Below, piece by piece: positions 42,047 to 49,480 of a DNA stretch of 64,000 nucleotides. Position numbers and translations under genes: made by a program. The stretch is from an uncultured Clostridia bacterium (GTDB lineage: Bacteria; Bacillota; Clostridia; Oscillospirales; Ruminococcaceae): assembly GCA_947589035.1 (NCBI GenBank), contig CANPYZ010000008.1:1-64000 (forward strand), given 5' to 3'. How positions within the stretch are numbered: the first letter of the stretch is position 1; every line of letters starts with the position of its first letter. The notes under the pieces were generated by a model that did not search any database, was not told the origin of the DNA, and worked only from the letters and a program-made list of their open reading frames with translations.

Positions 42047-43009
42047 ATGAAAAATACAATGAAAAAGGCGTTGACAATCTGCCTGCTTGCCACAATGACC
42101 GTGATGTCGTTCGGGTGTAGCAGTGATTCCGCTGATAACAGTAATGCCGGCGACGGAGAACCAGTCACCAAACAAGAAACAATTTCCCTTGACCAGACCA
42201 AACAGCCCTTGACTTTCGTTCATGACCAGGACGAAGAAAAAGATGCCACAGAAGCTAATGAAGAAGCGACAGAAGCTGCTGCTTCCGCCGGAGAAACTCC
42301 CGCTGCTACGACAGCTGTTTCCAATGTGGAAGTTACTGAATACGTTCCCGTAACCGATGCACAAGGACAACAACAGACAGATGCTAAAGGACAGCCACAG
42401 ACAGAAATAGTAAAAGTGACACAGGTTGTTCAGGTAACTGATGCTCAAGGACAAGCCCAGACTGACGCACAAGGACAAACCCAGACTGAAGTCGTTCCCG
42501 TTACCGAAACTGCCGTTGTGACTGAACAGCCCGCAACATTAAGTTCTTCCGCAAATACTGAATATACTCCGGAATATGATTCCTGTCGGGCGTATTGGCT
42601 CGATATGTCACAGGAAAGCGATTTCTTCTTTGAAGGAGAATTTTTAGTGATTGCTTTCCAAATCAATGAAAATGTTCCCAACGGACATTACCCCATCACA
42701 ATCGAAAATGCCGATATTGCAAGCTGGGACGTGAAAAAATGGGAACCGCATATTATCAACGGTGAAATTTCCATTGGTGAAGAACCAGCAGCACAGGAAG
42801 ATTTTCCTGACTCGGATTTCACTTTGAAAGTCAATAGCATAAAAGCAAATGCAGGTGATATGGCATTGCTGACCATTGACCTGAAAAATAACCCTGGATT
42901 CTGCGGATTTGTTTTAGATATTCAATATGATAAATCAGCAATGACAATTGCAGATACTCATGGCGGAAAAGATTTCACTGATACCGCAATTAACTATGTA
43001 CAAAATTAA
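42047..43009 (+). CDS. Lipoprotein with split cohesin-like sequence
   Basis: 320 residues. A signal peptide with a lipobox-like SFGC at about residue 24 suggests an exported, lipid-anchored protein. Residues about 60-160 are a Thr/Gln/Val-rich linker with repeated VTDAQGQ-type units. Residues about 180-245 resemble the C-terminal half of a cohesin (FLVIAFQINENVPNGHYPIT, ending INGEISIG). Residues about 255-315 resemble the N-terminal half (SIKANAGDMALLTIDLKNNP, then GFVLDIQYDKSAM). The order is therefore reversed relative to a normal cohesin. Cohesins bind dockerins; a dockerin protein is encoded at 47400-49463. Monocistronic with a consensus promoter and terminator. Confidence 0.75.
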   Translation: MKNTMKKALTICLLATMTVMSFGCSSDSADNSNAGDGEPVTKQETISLDQTKQPLTFVHDQDEEKDATEANEEATEAAASAGETPAATTAVSNVEVTEYVPVTDAQGQQQTDAKGQPQTEIVKVTQVVQVTDAQGQAQTDAQGQTQTEVVPVTETAVVTEQPATLSSSANTEYTPEYDSCRAYWLDMSQESDFFFEGEFLVIAFQINENVPNGHYPITIENADIASWDVKKWEPHIINGEISIGEEPAAQEDFPDSDFTLKVNSIKANAGDMALLTIDLKNNPGFCGFVLDIQYDKSAMTIADTHGGKDFTDTAINYVQN

Positions 43010-43018
43010 ACATGAACT

Positions 43019-43058
43019 AAGCAGAAATCTGAATTTAGGTTTCTGCTTGTTATTTTAG
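43019..43058 (+). terminator. lipoprotein gene terminator
   Basis: AAGCAGAAA (43019-43027) pairs with TTTCTGCTT (43040-43048), then GTTATTTTAG. Confidence 0.75.
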
Positions 43059-43104
43059 ATACTTTAAAATTTTCAAAATTTTCTAAAATTTAAGGAGAAA
43101 TGGC

Positions 43105-43761
43105 ATGTCACGAATATTAATTATCGATGATGATGAATTTATTAGCAATTTATTAGAAGAAAGTTTAACTAATCATGGCTATTTCGTCAGTAAAGCCTTT
43201 TCAGGAACAGAGGCTTTACTTGTTTTAGAAAAAAATCAGCCTGATTTAATTTTAATGGATTTAATGCTTCCCGGGCTTTGCGGTGAAGAGTTATTGCCGA
43301 AAATTAATACTATTCCTGTAATTGTAATCAGCGCAAAAACAGATGTGACTAATAAAGTGAATCTTTTACTCGGCGGGGCAGTGGATTATTTAACAAAACC
43401 GTTTGATATGAATGAATTATTAGCAAGAATTAACGTTCAGCTCAGAAAAAGGAATCTTCTTTCTACTGTTTTTTCTTATCAGGATATTACTTTATATGCG
43501 GATAAATTAACCGTAATGCTTAATAATACAGAAATTCGTCTCACTCGCACAGAATGCGCTATTTTAAAATTGTTAATGCAGAACCCTGATATGCCCATTG
43601 GGAAAACAACTATTCTTGATTATATTAGCCATGATACGCCCGACTGCACGGAACGTTCCCTGAAACAGCATATTAGCAATATTCGGCGTAAATTACAAGC
43701 TGTAAATGGAAATGATTATATTGAAGCCGTTTACGGAATCGGTTTTAAAATGAAATCTTGA
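43105..43761 (+). CDS. OmpR/PhoB-family response regulator
   Basis: 218 residues. Receiver domain with the acidic pocket (DDD at 8-10), phospho-acceptor Asp52 (LILMDLMLPG), Ser76 and Lys98 (YLTKPF). The C-terminal winged helix (about 125-218) has the recognition-helix region RSLKQHISNIRRKLQ and the ending AVYGIGFKMKS. First gene of a locus encoding an ABC exporter and a histidine kinase. Four CTTGAC direct repeats right after the gene are its likely binding sites. Confidence 0.94.
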   Translation: MSRILIIDDDEFISNLLEESLTNHGYFVSKAFSGTEALLVLEKNQPDLILMDLMLPGLCGEELLPKINTIPVIVISAKTDVTNKVNLLLGGAVDYLTKPFDMNELLARINVQLRKRNLLSTVFSYQDITLYADKLTVMLNNTEIRLTRTECAILKLLMQNPDMPIGKTTILDYISHDTPDCTERSLKQHISNIRRKLQAVNGNDYIEAVYGIGFKMKS

Positions 43762-43812
43762 CGAAATCTTGACATTTTCTTGACCGCTTTCTTGACTTTT
43801 GTATGGTATACT
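43757..43812 (+). promoter_or_regulatory. CTTGAC direct repeats and promoter of the ABC exporter genes
   Basis: CTTGAC occurs at 43757, 43768, 43779 and 43791 (spacing 11, 11 and 12 bases), followed by TATACT at 43807-43812. No -35 element stands at the right distance from TATACT, so an activator bound to the repeats would be needed. PhoB/OmpR-type regulators bind tandem direct repeats of 11-bp period, one turn of DNA. Confidence 0.7.
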
Positions 43813-43845
43813 GATTTCAGAAACTAAAGAAAGAAGGTCTTAATT

Positions 43846-44760
43846 ATGGACTATGTGTTACAAACTAACAGCCTTTGCAAGCATTACACGCATTTCAAGG
43901 CTCTTAACGGAGTAACAATGCACATTCCTAAAGGTTCAATTTACGGATTCGTCGGGAAAAATGGTGCTGGCAAAACGACGCTAATCCGGTTAATTTGCGG
44001 GTTGCAATACCCCACAGGCGGAGATTTCGAATTATACGGTGTGAAAAATACCGATAAAAAAATTTCAGACTCCCGCAGCAGAATGGGCGCAGTTGTGGAA
44101 ACGCCTTCCATTCACCCGAATATGACAGCAGAAGACAATTTAAAAATTCAGTACCGGCTTTTGGGTATGCCCAGTTTTGACGGCATACAGGAATTATTAA
44201 CTTTAGTCGGGCTTGAACACACCGGAAAGAAAAAAGCAAAACATTTTTCTTTAGGAATGAAACAACGCCTTGGCATTGCCATTGCCCTTTGCGGAAATCC
44301 TGATTTCTTAATTTTAGACGAACCAATCAACGGACTTGACCCGCAAGGCATTATTGAAATTCGTGAACTAATTCTGAAATTAAATCACGAACGGCAAATT
44401 ACTGTGTTAATTTCCAGTCATATTCTGGACGAACTCGCAAAATTAGCCACGCATTACGGATTTATTGACGGCGGAAGAATTGTGAAGGAAATGAGTGCGG
44501 AAGAATTAGAACAAGCCTGCCAGAAATGCACGCACATGACCGTGACAGACACGAAAATTCTTGCAAGAGTTCTCGACAGTATGGAAATTTCCTACAAAAT
44601 TCTTGATGATACAACGGCTGATGTTTACGCAAAACCGAATTTCTCGCAGCTTGCCCTTGCGCTTTCTAAAGAAAATTGTGAAGTCATTTCTATGGAAGAA
44701 CATGACGAAAATTTAGAAAGCTTTTTCGTGAATCTCGTGGGAGGTGCGAATCATGAGTAG
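43846..44760 (+). CDS. ABC transporter ATP-binding protein, bacitracin/lantibiotic-resistance type
   Basis: 304 residues. Walker A GFVGKNGAGKTTLIR, signature HFSLGMKQRLGIAIAL and Walker B FLILDEPINGLDPQG, plus a C-terminal extension of about 80 residues as in BcrA-like exporters. It is followed by two permease genes, the usual layout of immunity/resistance transporters against cell-wall-active peptides. It overlaps the first permease by eight bases. Confidence 0.92.
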   Translation: MDYVLQTNSLCKHYTHFKALNGVTMHIPKGSIYGFVGKNGAGKTTLIRLICGLQYPTGGDFELYGVKNTDKKISDSRSRMGAVVETPSIHPNMTAEDNLKIQYRLLGMPSFDGIQELLTLVGLEHTGKKKAKHFSLGMKQRLGIAIALCGNPDFLILDEPINGLDPQGIIEIRELILKLNHERQITVLISSHILDELAKLATHYGFIDGGRIVKEMSAEELEQACQKCTHMTVTDTKILARVLDSMEISYKILDDTTADVYAKPNFSQLALALSKENCEVISMEEHDENLESFFVNLVGGANHE

Positions 44761-45511
44761 GCTTTTATCTACAGAGTTTTTTAAGCTTCGTGGAAAATTC
44801 ATTGCAGTTTTTATTGTAATGATAATATTCGCAGTTGTCGGAGTGCTTTGCTCGATGTCAATCGAAGGCACATTCTATCTTGGTCTGAATGCATATGCTA
44901 CTGTTTTCGGGTCAATTTTCTGCGGAATGGCGGGAGTTTCCATAAGTCAGGATTTTGCCAATAACACGATACGCAACAAATTGATTATGGGTCATACGAG
45001 ATTCAACATCTATCTTTCTTATCAGATTGCTTTTGCAGTACTCACTTTTCTGATGACAGCTGTTTTTATTGGGGCATATATTTTGTCGGGAAAAATTTTT
45101 TCCGATATGGAGTCATTTCAGGCAGACCAGCCTGCTCCCGATATGTTGAAATTTTACAGGGACAATTTTTTCAAAACGTTGCCCGTGTACCTTGTTGCAG
45201 TGCCTGCACTTACAACATTAGGTGTATTTACTTCAATGACACTAAAGAACAGTTTAGGCGGTGTCCTGACTATGATTTTATTGTTTGCGCTATTTTTTTG
45301 GTCAACTATGGGTGAAATTTTCATTTTTTCCGGAAATAAATTCCTTATATTTGTCAATACTATTTTGCCGTCTTCGCAGATATATCTGATGCAAATATTT
45401 TCAGAAGAATCTGATTTCTCGCCTGTAAAATATATTTTACTCTCAACGGCTTTTGCAGTTGTACTGATAACGCTTGGCTATGCGATATTCAGAAAAGCTG
45501 ATTTGAAATGA
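44753..45511 (+). CDS. ABC transporter permease (first of two)
   Basis: 253 residues from ATG 44753, which follows GGGAGGTG. Six hydrophobic segments, ABC-2 type. The fold matches the second permease (both have the DFANNTIRNK/SDYSDGTIRNK-type motif near residue 70) but the sequences have diverged, so this is a heterodimeric pair. Codon use differs somewhat from that of its neighbours. Confidence 0.88.
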   Translation: MSRLLSTEFFKLRGKFIAVFIVMIIFAVVGVLCSMSIEGTFYLGLNAYATVFGSIFCGMAGVSISQDFANNTIRNKLIMGHTRFNIYLSYQIAFAVLTFLMTAVFIGAYILSGKIFSDMESFQADQPAPDMLKFYRDNFFKTLPVYLVAVPALTTLGVFTSMTLKNSLGGVLTMILLFALFFWSTMGEIFIFSGNKFLIFVNTILPSSQIYLMQIFSEESDFSPVKYILLSTAFAVVLITLGYAIFRKADLK

Positions 45512-45521
45512 GGCGCAAATC

Positions 45522-46376
45522 ATGAGTAAATTATTAAGGGCTGATTTTTTCAGGCTGTTCAAAAGTAAAATTTTCTGGTTAGGTGTTCTGTTCATGGCAG
45601 GGCTTGCCGGATTTGCGGTGTTCACTCGCTGGAGTGATATGCAGGCATTTCCGGAATATTACCGTTCCCGTTCGTCAGATGCCTTTATTTTAAACGGCGG
45701 AATGTATGTCGGCATTGTCATTGCCGTTTTCACGGGAATTTTCATCGGTTCGGACTACAGCGACGGAACAATCCGAAATAAACATATTATCGGACATTCC
45801 CGAATGAAAATATATTTGTCGAATTTAATCATTTGTTTTTTCGCTTCTGTAGTCATGTATTCCGCATTTCTTATTATGATTCTCGGAAGTTCTGCATTAA
45901 ACATCATCGGCGGAATAGAAATGTCCGGTGATACACTGGCGAAATTGCTTGTGACTTATCTGTTTTCCATTTGGGCAATATCGGCAATGTGTTTATTTTT
46001 AGCTATGCTGATTCATAAAAAGACAGCAGGCGTTGTAACAGCAATGATTTTTTCTATTTTCATGATTATTGCCGCAAATGCAATAGATTACCGGCTTTCG
46101 GCAAAAGAATATACAGAACCGTATTCCGTTACAGTCACCACTGCGGACGGAACCGAAAAAGACATTGAACAGCCTTCCGTGAAAAATCCGAAATATTTAA
46201 CCGGAACGAAAAAAGAAATTTTTCAGTTTCTTCATGATACGCTTCCTGTTGACCAGATTATGCAGGCATATTATGAGTTGAATTTCGAAAAACATTTCCC
46301 GTTGCGTTCATTGTGCATTATTGCCATTGTCACGGGGGCAGGAATTTTATTATTCCGTAAAAAAGATTTAACCTGA
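45522..46376 (+). CDS. ABC transporter permease (second of two)
   Basis: 284 residues, about six membrane segments. The conserved SDYSDGTIRNKHIIGHSRMK stretch is typical of BcrB-type permeases. An extracytoplasmic loop of about 60 residues precedes the last helix. It starts ten bases after the first permease with GAGGCG upstream. A strong hairpin terminator follows before the kinase gene. Confidence 0.9.
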   Translation: MSKLLRADFFRLFKSKIFWLGVLFMAGLAGFAVFTRWSDMQAFPEYYRSRSSDAFILNGGMYVGIVIAVFTGIFIGSDYSDGTIRNKHIIGHSRMKIYLSNLIICFFASVVMYSAFLIMILGSSALNIIGGIEMSGDTLAKLLVTYLFSIWAISAMCLFLAMLIHKKTAGVVTAMIFSIFMIIAANAIDYRLSAKEYTEPYSVTVTTADGTEKDIEQPSVKNPKYLTGTKKEIFQFLHDTLPVDQIMQAYYELNFEKHFPLRSLCIIAIVTGAGILLFRKKDLT

Positions 46377-46378
46377 AC

Positions 46379-46412
46379 ATTCAAGCGGAGCAATCCGCTT
46401 GAATTTGTTTTT
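46379..46412 (+). terminator. terminator with a GCAA tetraloop between permease and kinase
   Basis: ATTCAAGCGGA (46379-46389), loop GCAA, TCCGCTTGAAT (46394-46404), then TTGTTTTT. Read-through is needed for the kinase unless it has its own promoter, which I could not see. Confidence 0.8.
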
Positions 46413-46438
46413 ATGATTTATTAAAAGGAGAAAAATTC

Positions 46439-47323
46439 ATGTGTTATTTGTGTTTATTTTTAATTTTTGTCATAATTTTATTATTAGTGAAAATTTTACT
46501 CATGCGAAAATCAATAAAAGAAATTTCCATTCAATTTACGGAAATACTCAACACCGACACGAACAAGTTAATTTCCATTTCCAGCAATGACAAAGCAATT
46601 AAATTTCTTGCCAATAGCATTAACAAGCAACTGAAAACACTCCGAAAAGAACATATTCGCTACATGCAGGGCGACAGAGAATTGAAAACTGCTATAACCA
46701 ATATTGCCCATGATATTCGCACGCCGCTAACAGCAATTTATGGCTATCTTGATTTAATGCAGAAAAATGAAATTCCTGAAAAAAATGCCTATTATCTTTC
46801 CATTATGAAAAATCGTGCAGAACTCATGAAACAACTCACGGAAGAATTATTCTGCTATTCAGTCATGATTTCCGGCAATTTCGTTTCCGAAACGGAAGAA
46901 GTTTCTATCAATCAAGTTTTAGAAGACAGCATTATGGGCTATTATGCCGTACTCACGGAAAAAGAAATTTTTCCGGAAATTCACCTCACTGAAAAGCCTA
47001 TTAAAGCAAAATTAAATAAAGAATATCTTTCCAGAATTTTTTCTAATTTGCTGAATAACGCTGTAAAATACAGCGACGGCGATTTGAAGATTACTTTAAC
47101 TGATGACGGAGAAATTACTTTTACTAATACTGCTGAAAAATTATCTTCCGTTCAGGTAGAACGGATTTTCGACCGGTTCTACACGGTGGAAACAGCAAGA
47201 AATTCCACGGGATTAGGGCTTTCTATTGCGAAAATGCTCGCCGAAGAAATGCACGGAATATTATTTGCGGAATACAAAAATAATAAATTATCTATCAAAT
47301 TAAAATTTCCCGAAAATAAATAA
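46439..47323 (+). CDS. Sensor histidine kinase, single membrane helix
   Basis: 294 residues. One N-terminal membrane helix (about 3-22) and no extracellular sensor domain. The HisKA region has phospho-acceptor His91 (NIAHDIRTPLTAIYG); the ATPase domain has the N-box FSNLLNNAVKYSDG, the F-box FDRFYTVETARN and the G-box STGLGLSIAK. Kinases without a sensor often read flux through a partner ABC transporter, which fits the adjacent exporter. It should phosphorylate the regulator at 43105-43761. AAAAGGAG precedes the ATG. Confidence 0.92.
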   Translation: MCYLCLFLIFVIILLLVKILLMRKSIKEISIQFTEILNTDTNKLISISSNDKAIKFLANSINKQLKTLRKEHIRYMQGDRELKTAITNIAHDIRTPLTAIYGYLDLMQKNEIPEKNAYYLSIMKNRAELMKQLTEELFCYSVMISGNFVSETEEVSINQVLEDSIMGYYAVLTEKEIFPEIHLTEKPIKAKLNKEYLSRIFSNLLNNAVKYSDGDLKITLTDDGEITFTNTAEKLSSVQVERIFDRFYTVETARNSTGLGLSIAKMLAEEMHGILFAEYKNNKLSIKLKFPENK

Positions 47324-47343
47324 TTTTATTAGCTAAGTCATAT

Positions 47344-47376
47344 AAAAAGCCCTGCATGAACACATGCAGGGTTTTT
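47344..47376. terminator. bidirectional terminator at the end of the kinase gene and of the Tad-linked operon
   Basis: GCCCTGCATG (47349-47358) pairs with CATGCAGGG (47363-47371), flanked by A4 and T5. It is the only terminator seen for the 16-kb minus-strand operon. Confidence 0.88.
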
Positions 47377-47399
47377 CGAGAGAGAACCTAAAATTTATG

Positions 47400-49463
47400 T
47401 TATTTCTGAATCAGCAAATATTTCAGTTTCACCAAATCAAAAATATTGATGATGTCGTCTTTGCAAACATCAGCGGCTTTTTCACTGGTCAGCTTAGTCC
47501 CGTCATTCAACAAGAAACGCTGAAGCGTAATCGCATCAACTACGGTCAATACGCCGTCGCCGTTGCAGTCGCCGGCAAGCACTTCCGGTTCAGGGGGTGT
47601 GGGTGTACTCTGTGAAGCACTCGGCACGATAGACACATCTGCAAGAGCATAGGCAACATTTTCATTATAGCCGCCACTCCGGTTAAGCTTAATCCGCAAG
47701 ACGTTTGTATTGGAAACGTCAATCGTGTAAGGCGTGTTTTCCATATCTGATGCCAAAGAAACTTCATTGTATTTTTTATTGTCTAAATAAAATATCAACG
47801 TTCCGCCATAGTTTCCAGAATCATCCAAATGTCCGATAGTGAAACTAACAGAGTCCAAATTTTCTACATTGAAGCTAAGGGTTTGACTATTGTTTGCTTT
47901 CGTAAAAACAAGACCTTGATAGTAACCCTGTTCCATCATGTAAAATTCCGGTTCTTTCGCTTCAATATTCGGAATCCAGATACCTGATGTAGCTTCAAAA
48001 TTACTTTTCAGAAAATCATAGCCATCTGCATACTGCGGTACAGAATGCATTGTTGATGGCTGTTTTTCATCAACAGAAAATTCAGCAAATGCATAGCTAC
48101 TGTTTTCCTGGTAACCGCCACTTCTTTCTACAACAATTCTCAATACTTTAGCTTTGGATACATCCAGTGTGTATTCCTGCAAAGGCATCGTCCAGGAAAG
48201 TCCGACACTGTCAGCTTCCTGATTATCCAAATAAAACCTTACTGTTGCACCATAATCTCCCTTACCATCTACATGCCCTATTGTAAAACTGATAGACTGG
48301 ATATTTTCAACATTATAACACACAGAAGAATTAGCATTTGAATCACTGAACACAAGTCCCTGATAGTATGCTCTTCCATTCATGTAAAATTCAGGGCTGA
48401 CTGATTCTGGATCAGCTACCCAGATTCTGGAATAAGAATATCCACCATTCAGAAAGCTTTCTACTGTATCATGTTCGGCAATTTTGTATGTTTTGACAGG
48501 GGCATAATCGTCAACAGAAACATCTGCAAACGCATAGCTGCTGTTTTCCTGATAACCACCGCTTCTTTCAATTACAATACGCAGTGATTTTGCACTGGAC
48601 ACGTCCAATGTGTAATCAATCAAATTCATATTCCAATTCAAAGAAATTCGGTCATATTCTTTGTCATCTAAATAAATGACAGCATCCTCAGAATATGTTG
48701 ATGCATTATCCACATGCCCGATAGTGAAGGACAGAGTATTCACATTTTCCACATTGAAACTCACATAAGAATTAACATTTGTGTCATTGAAAATCAATCC
48801 CTGATAATATCCCCTGCCGTTCATGTAGAAATCCGGGTTTTTGGAATCCGTATTTCCTAAATGCATATTACTTGAACTAAAACCATGATTCAGAAAATCT
48901 TCTGCTGAATCATATTCCGGCGTTTTGGACTGTCGTTCCGGAGCAATCCCGTCAACAGTAACGTCTGCAAAGGCATAGCTGCCTTTTCCACTGTGTTCAA
49001 GCACAATCTGAAGAGAATCCACGCCGTTGAGATCAAGTTCATATTCCATTAAATTCATTGTCCAATGTAAAGAAAAGCTATCATATTCTTCCCCGTCAAG
49101 ATAAAATTTTGCTTTTGCTCCTCCAGTGCTTGTGTTGTCCGTATGTCCAACAGTAAACGAAAGCGTGTTCACTTCTGAAACGTCAAATGTCATTTGCGCA
49201 GTGCTTTCGCTGTTGTCAAACACAATCCCTTGATAATAGGTGTTTCCATTCATCTGGAAAGAATATTTCGAGCGAGTATTATACACTGTCATACCACTGG
49301 CTTCTGTAGCCGTACCAAGAAATTCTTCCGCACTTCCAGAAACTGCTTCTGCCGTCAATGCAATTCCGGCATTTTGCCAAAGATTTGGCGTTGCCGGACA
49401 CCAGCCCAATAAGGCTAAGGCACTGATGCCGGCGGTTGCTTTTTTCCATAATTGTTTCATCAT
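47400..49463 (-). CDS. Dockerin protein with four repeated beta-sandwich modules
   Basis: 687 residues. A signal peptide is followed by four repeats of about 140 residues at roughly 40-175, 180-330, 335-475 and 480-620. Each holds an FxMNGxxYYQGLVF strand, an LSFTIGHVD strand and a GGYQENSSYAFADVSVD-like end. The layout resembles NPCBM/CBM-like carbohydrate-binding modules, but I cannot assign a family. The C-terminal type I dockerin (about 628-687) has one good calcium loop (GDCNGDGVLTVVDAITLQ) and one degenerate loop (VCKDDIINIFDL). It should dock onto a cohesin on a scaffold or on the cell. Last gene of the operon, 17 bases after the Ig-like gene. Confidence 0.85.
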   Translation of the reverse strand: MMKQLWKKATAGISALALLGWCPATPNLWQNAGIALTAEAVSGSAEEFLGTATEASGMTVYNTRSKYSFQMNGNTYYQGIVFDNSESTAQMTFDVSEVNTLSFTVGHTDNTSTGGAKAKFYLDGEEYDSFSLHWTMNLMEYELDLNGVDSLQIVLEHSGKGSYAFADVTVDGIAPERQSKTPEYDSAEDFLNHGFSSSNMHLGNTDSKNPDFYMNGRGYYQGLIFNDTNVNSYVSFNVENVNTLSFTIGHVDNASTYSEDAVIYLDDKEYDRISLNWNMNLIDYTLDVSSAKSLRIVIERSGGYQENSSYAFADVSVDDYAPVKTYKIAEHDTVESFLNGGYSYSRIWVADPESVSPEFYMNGRAYYQGLVFSDSNANSSVCYNVENIQSISFTIGHVDGKGDYGATVRFYLDNQEADSVGLSWTMPLQEYTLDVSKAKVLRIVVERSGGYQENSSYAFAEFSVDEKQPSTMHSVPQYADGYDFLKSNFEATSGIWIPNIEAKEPEFYMMEQGYYQGLVFTKANNSQTLSFNVENLDSVSFTIGHLDDSGNYGGTLIFYLDNKKYNEVSLASDMENTPYTIDVSNTNVLRIKLNRSGGYNENVAYALADVSIVPSASQSTPTPPEPEVLAGDCNGDGVLTVVDAITLQRFLLNDGTKLTSEKAADVCKDDIINIFDLVKLKYLLIQK

Positions 49464-49480
49464 ATATTCCTCCTGAAAAA

